Assembly (NCBI GenBank): GCA_002345545.1
Contig: DDVW01000052.1
Coordinates: 1-12,599, forward strand
Source: Stenotrophomonas sp. UBA2302
GTDB taxonomy: Bacteria; Pseudomonadota; Gammaproteobacteria; Xanthomonadales; Xanthomonadaceae
Length of the DNA stretch: 12,599 bases
Direction: 5' to 3'
The first letter of the stretch is position 1. Each line of letters begins with the position of its first letter. Shown one piece after another: positions 7,366 to 12,599 of this stretch. The notes under the pieces are model-generated. The model saw only the letters and a program-made list of their open reading frames with translations. It was not told the DNA's origin and ran no database searches. A program made the translations under genes and the position numbers.

Positions 7366-8028
7366 ATGAGCGCTACGCGCGGGTATGGATTCCTCAAACG
7401 CAACGGGTTGTCGATCGTGTTGTTGTTGTTGTTTCTGGGCTTTCTCATCGGGCAGACGGTCACCGGCCATATCGTCAGCAATGAAGAACGCTTGACCCTG
7501 GGACTGTCCGCCGAACCCTTGGCGCGGTATCTGACCAGCGGGCATTTCATCTCGGCGACCTTCGAGAACTGGGAAAGCGAATTCCTGCAGATGGGCATGT
7601 ATGTGCTGCTGACCGTCGGACTGCGTCAACGGGGCTCGGCAGAATCGTGCCCGCTGGATCCGGCCGAGGAGGAAGAGCGAGTGGACGCGGGTCGCACCCC
7701 TTGGCCCCTGCTTAAAGGGGGCGCCTGGCGGTGGCTGTATGCCAACTCACTGTCGCTGGCCTACGCCGGGTTGTTCGTGATGGCCTTTGCCGGACACGCA
7801 TTCGGCAGCTGGATGCATGAAAACGACCAGCGCGTGATGAACGGACAGATGCAACAGTCGCTCATCGAACACCTTGCCGGCGCACAGTTCTGGTTCGAAT
7901 CCATGCAGAACTGGCAGAGCGAATTCCTAGCGGTTCTGTCGATCGTGGTACTGAGCATCTTCCTGCGTCAGGACAAGTCACCCCAATCCAAGCCCTTGGC
8001 AGCACCGCATTCGCAGACGGGTACCTGA
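7366..8028 (+). CDS. DUF6766-type membrane protein with internal duplication
   Basis: 220 aa from ATG 7366 with AAGGAGA about eight bases upstream. Four membrane helices are seen at about 14-32, 74-87, 128-146 and 186-200, in two pairs. The two halves are homologous at a constant spacing of 114 residues: KRNGLSIVLLLLF with YANSLSLAYAGLF, NWESEFL (68-74) with NWQSEFL (182-188), and LRQRGS with LRQDKS. I count 26 identities over 86 aligned positions (9-94 against 123-208). The halves are joined by an acidic linker (PLDPAEEEERVDAG, 96-109). I relate it to DUF6766 from memory; its function is unknown. It follows the CorA-like gene by 39 bases and is probably the last gene of that operon, ending at a hairpin shared with a convergent gene. 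Confidence 0.85.
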   Translation: MSATRGYGFLKRNGLSIVLLLLFLGFLIGQTVTGHIVSNEERLTLGLSAEPLARYLTSGHFISATFENWESEFLQMGMYVLLTVGLRQRGSAESCPLDPAEEEERVDAGRTPWPLLKGGAWRWLYANSLSLAYAGLFVMAFAGHAFGSWMHENDQRVMNGQMQQSLIEHLAGAQFWFESMQNWQSEFLAVLSIVVLSIFLRQDKSPQSKPLAAPHSQTGT

Positions 8029-8032
8029 GCAC

Positions 8033-8060
8033 AGGCGTGGGTCTTTGCAGGCCCACGCCT
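8033..8060. terminator. Hairpin between convergent genes, probable shared terminator
   Basis: AGGCGTGGG (8033-8041) pairs perfectly with CCCACGCCT (8052-8060). It lies five bases after the stop of the DUF6766 gene on the plus strand and seven bases after the stop of the 59-aa gene on the minus strand. Neither side has a T run, so it may be a weak or Rho-assisted terminator that also protects 3' ends. Confidence 0.6.
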
Positions 8061-8067
8061 TGGCCAC

Positions 8068-8259
<192 letters not shown>

Positions 8260-8379
8260 TCAGTGGACGGGCCGGCAAGCCGCGCTCACCGGCAGGGGAA
8301 CATCAGCTCCATGCGCGCTCAGCCACGGAGGCAGCCGGGAGCGAAAAGTTTCGACGTGCCGCGGGTGGTTGGCTGCTGC

Positions 8380-8556
8380 CTATGGGCGCTTCACCGGCAC
8401 CCGCTCGTAGTCTTCCGGACGGGCGTTGTGCTCGGCATCAGGCATGTCATGGTCCTTCCATTGGGCCTTGTCATTGCGGTGTTTGTCCGGGGTGTTCGCC
8501 TTGTCCTGGTCACTGGCTTTGATGCCGGACGGCGAGGGCTTCCGATCGTTGTTCAT
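8380..8556 (-). CDS. Small highly hydrophilic protein (58 aa)
   Basis: The start chosen is ATG 8556, giving MNNDRKPSPSGIKASDQDK and ending RPEDYERVPVKRP. An in-frame ATG at 8604 would add 16 residues but has a poorer site. The composition is almost wholly charged or polar (Asp, Lys, Asn, His, Pro) with no hydrophobic core, so it is probably intrinsically disordered, like small stress hydrophilins. The initiation context (CGGATCACAACG before the ATG, then AACA) is nearly identical to that of the 41-aa gene starting at 11557, which supports this start. No family is recognised. It may be transcribed with the 59-aa gene downstream. Confidence 0.6.
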   Translation of the reverse strand: MNNDRKPSPSGIKASDQDKANTPDKHRNDKAQWKDHDMPDAEHNARPEDYERVPVKRP

Positions 8557-8826
8557 CGTTGTGATCCGTGGTGTGGAGTTAAAGGCGTCTCCTGACTGTG
8601 GCATCCATCTTCGGCCCAGTGATATTCAAAGGATGTGTGTATATGTGATCAGCTTCTGAAACGGCGCATGTGCGCCATGGTCCGGAGGGACTGCGCGCAA
8701 CGCCGGCAAAAGCTGCCGATGGCCCGTCGGTCCGCACTTCCATCGGACTCCCCTGCAAACCGGACTTCACGCGGAAATGATTGAGCCTGCGGTTATTTGT
8801 GCGCTCTCACTGTGTGATTTCTCCTC
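8557..8826. other. Divergent control region between small genes and cls
   Basis: No gene is supported in these 270 bases, which must hold promoters for the minus-strand small genes and for cls. Two dyads are visible: GGCGCA/TGCGCC around TG (8663-8676), and CCGATGG (8716-8722) with CCATCGG (8740-8746). A less GC-rich patch near 8623-8660 (TGTGTATATGTGATC) is the likeliest promoter site. A minus-strand GTG frame of 63 codons (8770 to 8579) crosses it but lacks a ribosome binding site. Confidence 0.4.
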
Positions 8827-10119
8827 ATGGGCAAGCGCTGGAGTCGCAAGCGAATGGTCTGGACAATCGTGGTCACCGCCATGGCGACCCTGCTGGTTGC
8901 CGTGATAGCGATGAACTTCAAGACTTCGGAGAAAAAGCTCGAGCGCCGGATCGAGCATCTCTACGCTGCCGACAGCCCGCAGTTTCGCCGGGAGATGGGC
9001 GTGTTGCTCGGCCCCGGCTTGATAACCGGCAACACGGTCACCGATCTGGAAAACGGGGACAAGATCTTCCCGGCGATGCTGGCGGCGATCCGTTCGGCGC
9101 AACGGACGATCACTTTCGAAACCTACATCTACTGGTCGGGGCAGGTCGGCCAGGAATTTGCAGATGCCTTGGCCGAGCGGGCCCGCGCGGGTGTGCAGGT
9201 GAAGGTGATGGTGGATTGGATCGGCAGCCTGAAAATGGACAAAGCCCTGCTCGACCAGATCCGCAACGCCGGTGCCGAGGTTCACCAGTACCGGCCTCTG
9301 AAGTGGTACAACCTGGGCCGGCTCAACAACCGCACCCATCGCAAGTTGTTGGTGATCGACGGGAAGGTGGGCTTTACCGGGGGCGTCGGGGTCGCCGACC
9401 AGTGGGCGGGCCATGCACAGGACAGTGCGCACTGGCGCGACATGCACTTCCAGGTTGAAGGTCCGGTCGTGGCGCAGTTCCAGGCCGCCTTCAACGACAA
9501 CTGGATCAAGACCACCGGAGAGGTACTCAACGGCGAGGACTATTTTCCGCCGATCGCGCCGGTCGGAAAAATGGATGCGCACATGTTCGTGGCATCGCCA
9601 TCCGGTGGCAGCGAGAGCATGCACCTCATGTACCTGATGGCCATTGCCGCATCCGAACGCACCATCGACCTGCAGGCGGCGTATTTCGTGCCTGACGAGT
9701 TGATCATCAAGGCGTTGATCGCCGCTCGTCAGCGTGGTGTGCGGGTACGTGTCACGGTGCCGGGCAAGTACATCGATTCGGAAACGGTCCGCCTCGCTTC
9801 CAAGGCGCATTGGGGCGAGCTGCTGCAGGCAGGCGTGGAGATTTACGAGTACCAGCCGACGATGATGCACAACAAGTTGCTGATCGTGGACGGGGTGATG
9901 ACCTCGGTCGGCTCCACCAATTTCGATGTGCGCAGTTTCCGTCTCAACGACGAAGCAAGCCTGAACATATATGACGCCGGATTCGCGGCACGGATGACCC
10001 GGGTGTTTGAAGACGACCTTGTGCCAACGGTGCAGTACACCTACGAAATGTGGCGGCAGCGACCGTTGAAGGAAAAGCTGATCGAGAAGTTCATACTGCC
10101 GATCAAATCGCAGCTTTGA
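8827..10119 (+). CDS. cls: Cardiolipin synthase / phospholipase D-like enzyme
   Basis: Two-HKD phospholipase D superfamily protein of 430 aa, close in length to ClsB-type synthases (about 413) and shorter than ClsA (486). Cardiolipin synthases transfer a phosphatidyl group to phosphatidylglycerol or a related lipid at the inner membrane. One N-terminal membrane anchor (about 10-29, MVWTIVVTAMATLLVAVIAM) precedes the two catalytic halves. HKD motif 1 is HRKLLVID (His171, Lys173, Asp178) followed by GKVGFTGG. HKD motif 2 is HNKLLIVD (His348, Lys350, Asp355) followed by GSTNFD. Both are complete, so activity is expected. ATG 8827 is the first start after an in-frame TGA at 8815; no good Shine-Dalgarno sequence precedes it, which is unusual beside the strong sites of its neighbours. 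Substrate choice among phosphatidylglycerol, phosphatidylethanolamine and others cannot be read from sequence. Confidence 0.92.
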   Translation: MGKRWSRKRMVWTIVVTAMATLLVAVIAMNFKTSEKKLERRIEHLYAADSPQFRREMGVLLGPGLITGNTVTDLENGDKIFPAMLAAIRSAQRTITFETYIYWSGQVGQEFADALAERARAGVQVKVMVDWIGSLKMDKALLDQIRNAGAEVHQYRPLKWYNLGRLNNRTHRKLLVIDGKVGFTGGVGVADQWAGHAQDSAHWRDMHFQVEGPVVAQFQAAFNDNWIKTTGEVLNGEDYFPPIAPVGKMDAHMFVASPSGGSESMHLMYLMAIAASERTIDLQAAYFVPDELIIKALIAARQRGVRVRVTVPGKYIDSETVRLASKAHWGELLQAGVEIYEYQPTMMHNKLLIVDGVMTSVGSTNFDVRSFRLNDEASLNIYDAGFAARMTRVFEDDLVPTVQYTYEMWRQRPLKEKLIEKFILPIKSQL

Positions 10120-10143
10120 AGCCGGCGGCAGTGGGCTGTGCGA

Positions 10144-10275
10144 CTAAGCGCCGGCGAGTGACATTTCGATACGGGTGAGCAGATGCTCTGCGTCGACATG
10201 ACGCGGGACAATCAAGTGGCCGCGGCTCGCTGCCCAATCTTCCAGTTCAATCCCGATGCATTCGCCGGGATCCGG
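10144..10275 (-). pseudogene. Possible remnant of a gene's 3' end
   Basis: The minus strand is open for 43 codons between a TGA at 10278-10276 and a TAG at 10146-10144, without any ATG, GTG or TTG start in frame. The translation looks protein-like: ECIGIELEDWAASRGHLIV, then PRHVDAEHLLTRIEMSLAGA. The end resembles the last helix of a small alpha/beta domain. It could be the end of a gene disabled by frameshift or deletion. No family is recognised and chance is not excluded. Confidence 0.3.
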
Positions 10276-10374
10276 TCACGGTTGTCGGCCTGCCTGCGGC
10301 ATGTGGACGGAGGCCTCCAGAAGCGGAAGTGTGACGTCCCGGACCCGTGCAAGTTGAGGATTCCGGATGTGCCG

Positions 10375-10421
10375 GCCCGGGGCGACCCTGCTGACAGGGT
10401 TCTAGCAGGATCGCCCCGGGC
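10375..10421. repeat. Long imperfect hairpin
   Basis: GCCCGGGGCGA (10375-10385) pairs perfectly with TCGCCCCGGGC (10411-10421). After one C/A mismatch CCTGCT (10387-10392) pairs with AGCAGG (10404-10409). The loop region can instead form ACCCTG/CAGGGT (10385-10390 with 10395-10400). An outer pair TGTGACG (10330-10336) with CGTCACA (10421-10427) overlaps the main stem by one base and extends into it. It may terminate the minus-strand glycine-zipper transcript (stop at 10481) or the cls transcript; there is no T run on either strand. Confidence 0.75.
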
Positions 10422-10480
10422 GTCACAGGCGGCTGGTATCACGGCAACTTATCGCTGCCGATGATGATCAGGGTGATGGC

Positions 10481-11251
10481 TCAGCGGCCATCCCGATCCG
10501 CATCGCCCGGAAGCGCGCGCTCGATGTTGTGCCATGCATCCTTGACCGCTTGCTTGGCATCGTTCCACTCCAGCTTCGACGTTCCGCGTACATGGTCCCA
10601 GCGGTTGCCCAGTTCCGACTCCAGGCTCGAGTCCCATGTGCGATCGGGGTTCAGGCTGCGGGCCTGGGTTCCGTAACGGTACGCGGGGCGGTAGTCCGCG
10701 TCGAAATCGTGTTCCGGCCGGTAGTACTCCGCATTGCTGTAGTGATCCCGGTAGTAGCTGTCCGTCGCATCGTAAGTGCGGTACGTACGATCGGCCCGGT
10801 CAAACGCATCGGCGACCGCACCTCTGGCCTGCTCCCAGGACAGCCGCGAAGTGCCGCGATTGTTGTCCCAGTCGCTGCGGATTTCCTGCTCCAGTGTGTC
10901 GTCCCAGGAACGGTCGCGATATTGCGTCCGGATACTGGTGCCGTAGTGGTAGGCCGGCTCGTAATCGGTGTCATAGCTGAAATTCGAATCGGCGTAGGGG
11001 CGCTTGCTGTACTCGTTACGCCAGTACTCGCTTTCCCCGGTCGGGTCGATCCGCTCAGCCAATTCCTTGCCGGCGCCAGCTCCGGCAAGCGTTCCCACCA
11101 CTCCGCCCACAAGCATACCGATGGGGCCGAAGAGTGCGCCTATACCAGCACCGACGGCGGCGCCACCCACCCCGCCGACACCGACGCCGACCGGATGGGA
11201 GCCGGGTGCATGGGTAATGGGGTCGCGATTCATATCGTTGGAATCTTTCAT
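10481..11251 (-). CDS. Glycine-zipper protein with two ~80-aa Trp/Tyr-rich repeats
   Basis: 256 aa from ATG 11251, with AAGGAC about ten bases upstream. The N-terminus is polar and includes a second Met at residue 7. Residues 21-62 form a glycine zipper (VGVGVGGVGGAAVGAG, then LVGGVVGTLAGAGAG), a pattern that packs helices in or on membranes. Two repeats follow, at residues 74-153 and 164-243, with a constant 90-residue offset. Shared elements are DYxPAYxYGT, DRxWDxxLExE, W(D)xxRGTSxLxW and AxxAVxDA; I count 35 identities over 77 ungapped positions. The repeat part is rich in Tyr, Trp, Asp and Arg. Similar proteins appear in stress-gene neighbourhoods as I recall, but no function is established. 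It lies seven bases behind a possible 41-aa frame, so it may be the last gene of a small minus-strand operon ending at the hairpin 10375-10421. Confidence 0.85.
   Translation of the reverse strand: MKDSNDMNRDPITHAPGSHPVGVGVGGVGGAAVGAGIGALFGPIGMLVGGVVGTLAGAGAGKELAERIDPTGESEYWRNEYSKRPYADSNFSYDTDYEPAYHYGTSIRTQYRDRSWDDTLEQEIRSDWDNNRGTSRLSWEQARGAVADAFDRADRTYRTYDATDSYYRDHYSNAEYYRPEHDFDADYRPAYRYGTQARSLNPDRTWDSSLESELGNRWDHVRGTSKLEWNDAKQAVKDAWHNIERALPGDADRDGR
10523..10762 (-). repeat. Repeat unit B of the glycine-zipper protein
   Basis: Encodes residues 164-243. Aligned to unit A with no gaps at a 90-residue offset, the conserved core includes DYRPAYRYGT, RGTSKLEW and AVKDAW. Confidence 0.85.
10793..11032 (-). 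repeat. Repeat unit A of the glycine-zipper protein
   Basis: Encodes residues 74-153, with DYEPAYHYGT, RGTSRLSW and AVADAF matching unit B. The two units are separated by a Tyr/Arg-rich spacer of ten residues. Confidence 0.85.
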
Positions 11252-11257
11252 GGTGTT

Positions 11258-11383
11258 TTAGTCCTTGGTTCGGCTTGGGTGTGGGAGCGCCCCTTCCGGG
11301 GCACGCTGCCAGGTTTTCCGGTTATCGCGCCGCTGCAGATCAGGCAGCTTTTGTTCCGCGGCTGCTACGGTTGCCCGTTTCAC
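11258..11383 (-). CDS. Possible small basic protein (41 aa)
   Basis: GTG 11383 to TAA 11258 gives MKRATVAAAEQKLPDLQRRD, then NRKTWQRAPEGALPHPSRTKD. It is basic (about ten Lys/Arg against five acidic residues) and looks more protein-like than the other frames here. The stop is six bases ahead of the glycine-zipper ATG, and that gene's AAGGAC site lies inside this frame's last codons, a spacing typical of coupled genes. The start site is weak (AGGG upstream), and a hairpin at 11287-11304 lies inside the frame, so the stretch may instead be an untranslated leader. Confidence 0.35.
   Translation of the reverse strand: MKRATVAAAEQKLPDLQRRDNRKTWQRAPEGALPHPSRTKD
11287..11304 (-). promoter_or_regulatory. 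Compact hairpin with GNRA-type loop
   Basis: Read on the minus strand, GTGCCCC and GGGGCGC form a seven-pair stem (one G-U) closed by GGAA, a GNRA tetraloop. It lies 36 bases upstream of the glycine-zipper ATG in its probable leader. It could be an RNA stability or control element. Confidence 0.4.
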
Positions 11384-11431
11384 CCGACCCTGGTGTCTGC
11401 TGTGCCGCAGTGCCCGGAAACAGGCGGCAAT

Positions 11432-11557
11432 TCATTCCTCCTCCTCATCTGATCGGGACTCTCCCGGCTCACGTTCCGGGTTGTTGGGCTCGCGATCGCG
11501 ATGCGTGCGGCCGGGTGTAATTGGAGCGGCTGGTACTCCAGGGTTTGGCGTGTTCAC
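11432..11557 (-). CDS. Small hydrophilic protein with acidic tail (41 aa)
   Basis: GTG 11557 gives MNTPNPGVPAAPITPGRTH, then RDREPNNPEREPGES and the end DEEEE. An in-frame ATG at 11605 would give 57 aa but has no ribosome binding site, whereas the GTG has CGGAG eight bases upstream in a context almost identical to that of the gene starting at 8556. The protein is Pro, Glu and Arg rich and without hydrophobic segments, so probably disordered. The GAT-GAG-GAG-GAG-GAA codons of the acidic tail also form a GAGGAGGAGG purine run ahead of an ATG overlapping the stop (ATGA), which opens only a 31-codon frame to 11340. No family is recognised; it is probably in the same transcript as the glycine-zipper gene. 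Confidence 0.55.
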   Translation of the reverse strand: MNTPNPGVPAAPITPGRTHRDREPNNPEREPGESRSDEEEE

Positions 11558-11835
11558 CGTTGTGCTCCGGTAGATGCGACTGCTTGTCGCCGTTTCACTG
11601 TGCATGGAGCGGAGTTAACCGCCGGTAGGGTATCGGCCTGTATCCCTCACAACTTCCGCACCAAGCGAACTGGGCGGAAAGTCATGTAATGGACGGCGTT
11701 GGCTACAGCCGGCTGTGCAACCCCGTGACTGGACGCCAAGCGGTTGCTCGGAGGCATCCAGCGGCGATCTTGATGTGTGCTTCGCAACAGATCGACTAGT
11801 GTCGGCACGGCGCTTATTCGCAACCGGAGACCGCA
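11558..11835. other. Divergent intergenic region
   Basis: No gene is supported. The stretch separates minus-strand small genes from the plus-strand DUF3247 gene and must hold both promoters. It contains a perfect 12-base palindrome ACAGCCGGCTGT (11705-11716). A direct or inverted operator could not be assigned beyond that. Confidence 0.4.
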
Positions 11836-12117
11836 ATGGCCAGGAATGCACCGAGGATCTACACCGCGCCGGCAAGTATCGAAAGGTTCAAGGCCTTGCA
11901 GCAGGCACTGGATGCCGAGCTGCTGGTAAAGCTGGAGATGACGGACGGCCGGATTTTGGAAGGAACCGTCATCGAGCGGCCGTCCATCCAGCAATACCGG
12001 GGACCAGACGATACCGAGGGCACGCATGGTCAGCTGGCGCTGGATGTGCCAGGTGCTGGCGTGCAGTTGATCTGGCTGGACGAGATCGCAGACTTCACCC
12101 GTCTTGGCACGCATTGA
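11836..12117 (+). CDS. DUF3247-type Sm-like protein
   Basis: 93 aa from ATG 11836 with CGGAGA (11825-11830) five bases upstream. It begins MARNAPRIYTAPASIERFKA, followed by an Sm-like beta pattern: LLVKLEMTDGRILEGTVIE, RPSIQQYRG, GQLALDVPG and VQLIWLDEIADF. This matches what I recall of DUF3247, a xanthomonad family whose X. campestris member (XC5848) was solved as a variant Sm-like fold of unknown function. Sm-like folds often bind RNA, but this branch has not been shown to. The gene stands alone: divergent from the small minus-strand genes and 250 bases ahead of the next plus-strand gene. It is a good lineage marker for Xanthomonadaceae. Confidence 0.85.
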   Translation: MARNAPRIYTAPASIERFKALQQALDAELLVKLEMTDGRILEGTVIERPSIQQYRGPDDTEGTHGQLALDVPGAGVQLIWLDEIADFTRLGTH

Positions 12118-12133
12118 TGCCCGCTGGGGATGC

Positions 12134-12149
12134 CGCCGGTGCTCCGGCG
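12134..12149 (+). terminator. Hairpin after the DUF3247 gene
   Basis: CGCCGG (12134-12139) pairs with CCGGCG (12144-12149) around TGCT, 17 bases after the stop. No T run follows, so termination is only a possibility. Confidence 0.3.
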
Positions 12150-12367
12150 CCGATGATCTCGTCGGAACAGGGCTGCTGGACGCGAGGCGCACATCCACAG
12201 GTTGTGCTTCCGGTCTGCACGTGATGTCCACCGCGACGGGCCTCCCGTAGCAGCCAGCATCAGCAGGGTGACGCTGGCCATCTGCCAGCCGCACGGTTCT
12301 ACGGGCCGGCAAAGTCCAAGCAATAGATTCAGAGCCAGCAATTCACATTAGAAAAGGAGTCGACAAC

Positions 12368-12463
12368 ATGAAGCGCTACCGCATTCTCTCGCGCAGGAAC
12401 ATTCTCATCATCGGAATAGCCGTGCTGGTATTCGTCGTTCTGATCAGCATCGCTCCGTGGTGA
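12368..12463 (+). CDS. 31-aa single-helix membrane peptide
   Basis: Below usual annotation cut-offs. ATG 12368 has AAAAGGAG (12353-12360) seven bases upstream, one of the best ribosome binding sites in the window. The product starts MKRYRILSRRN (strongly basic), then one hydrophobic helix of about 18 residues (ILIIGIAVLVFVVLISI), and ends APW. By the positive-inside rule the N-terminus would be cytoplasmic. It could be a small regulator or subunit of a membrane complex, like other single-helix stress peptides, or a toxin-like peptide; there is no neighbouring antisense gene to support the latter. Its leader (12330-12352) is AT-rich compared with the surroundings, which fits a promoter or leader there. 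Confidence 0.7.
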   Translation: MKRYRILSRRNILIIGIAVLVFVVLISIAPW

Positions 12464-12599
12464 ATGGGGTGTACATCATTGTCTTGATCGGATGATGGCT
12501 TGTCGGGTTTCAATATCACGCGCTTAACCGGCGTCCGCACATGCTGTACCCGGAGCATGAATGCTTCGCCAAATTCGCCTAAGGATGCTCTGAACAATT
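12464..12599. other. Right end of window, no gene seen
   Basis: These 136 bases hold no supported gene or clear structure. A minus-strand open frame (12597 to 12376) has poor composition and overlaps the 31-aa gene. What follows is outside the window. Confidence 0.4.

Larger units (their letters stand above)
10120..10480. other. Non-coding stretch after cls with strong secondary structure
   Basis: No intact gene is supported. GCCGGCG (10121-10127) and CGCCGGC (10149-10155) just after the cls stop could form a weak end structure. A coding-like orphan frame lies at 10144-10275 on the minus strand and a long hairpin at 10375-10421; both are given separately. Two frames of 76 (minus) and 93 (plus) codons here have unconvincing composition. 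Confidence 0.5.

Noticed and set aside
8767..9870. Long minus-strand frame opposite cls (367 codons)
   Set aside because: Shadow of the HKD enzyme; His/Val/Leu-rich composition typical of antisense frames in GC-rich genes.
11340..11435. 31-codon frame with ATGA overlap after the acidic-tail gene
   Set aside because: The ribosome binding site is fortuitously made by GAG codons and the product (Gly/Ser/Thr-rich) is not protein-like. Kept only as part of a finding.
10529..11452. Plus-strand frame of 307 codons opposite the glycine-zipper gene
   Set aside because: Val/Ile/Arg-rich shadow. The minus frame has a ribosome binding site, a glycine zipper and internal repeats.
12030..12341. Minus-strand 103-codon frame with a hydrophobic start
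   Set aside because: It overlaps the DUF3247 gene; its Arg/Ser-rich tail and lack of a ribosome binding site look like chance.
12577..12599. Possible left end of another insertion sequence at the window edge
   Set aside because: AAGGATGCTCTGAACAATT vaguely resembles IS ends, but no transposase or second repeat is visible, so it cannot be supported.

Overview
The window looks like a chromosomal segment of a high-GC gammaproteobacterium of the Xanthomonadaceae/Lysobacterales (Stenotrophomonas, Xanthomonas, Pseudoxanthomonas or a relative). The main reasons are an SSB with a long Gly/Gln/Pro linker and a DDDIPF tip, a DUF3247-type Sm-like protein (a family I know from Xanthomonas), and the codon usage. 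This placement comes from recalled family knowledge, not from a search.

Left part (1-1941), accessory in character. It opens with the start of an IS3-family transposase OrfB on the minus strand, cut by the window edge and with no orfA visible. Next comes an unrecognised 252-aa minus-strand protein. It is divergent from a Cro/CI-type (XRE) regulator, with a perfect inverted repeat between them that looks like an operator. About 390 bases without a convincing gene follow.

Centre (1942-8028), all on the plus strand. It contains ssb with a strong terminator, an 85-aa conserved-looking small protein with its own terminator, and a large-subunit catalase (KatE/HPII type, 794 aa). These are followed by a closely spaced ferritin-like protein, a CorA-like transporter with an unusual GMN flank, and a four-helix membrane protein (DUF6766 type) built from two homologous halves. 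Together these suggest a stress and metal-handling locus: peroxide removal, possible iron binding, divalent cation movement and membrane maintenance.

Right part (8029-12599) holds a two-HKD cardiolipin synthase/phospholipase-D-like enzyme and several very small or repeat-built genes that standard annotation can miss. On the minus strand are a 59-aa protein with an ETFPASDP signature, a 58-aa very hydrophilic protein, a 41-aa protein ending in an acidic run, a possible 41-aa basic protein, and a 256-aa protein made of a glycine zipper plus two ~80-aa repeats. On the plus strand are the DUF3247 Sm-like protein and a 31-aa single-helix membrane peptide with a very strong ribosome binding site. 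Two of the small genes, 3 kb apart, share an almost identical translation start context.

No rRNA, tRNA, CRISPR array or complete mobile element was seen. The items I would look at first are the catalase Cys434/Tyr457 pair, the set of small stress-type proteins around cls, the duplicated DUF6766 and glycine-zipper proteins, and the divergent regulator/unknown pair beside the IS remnant.
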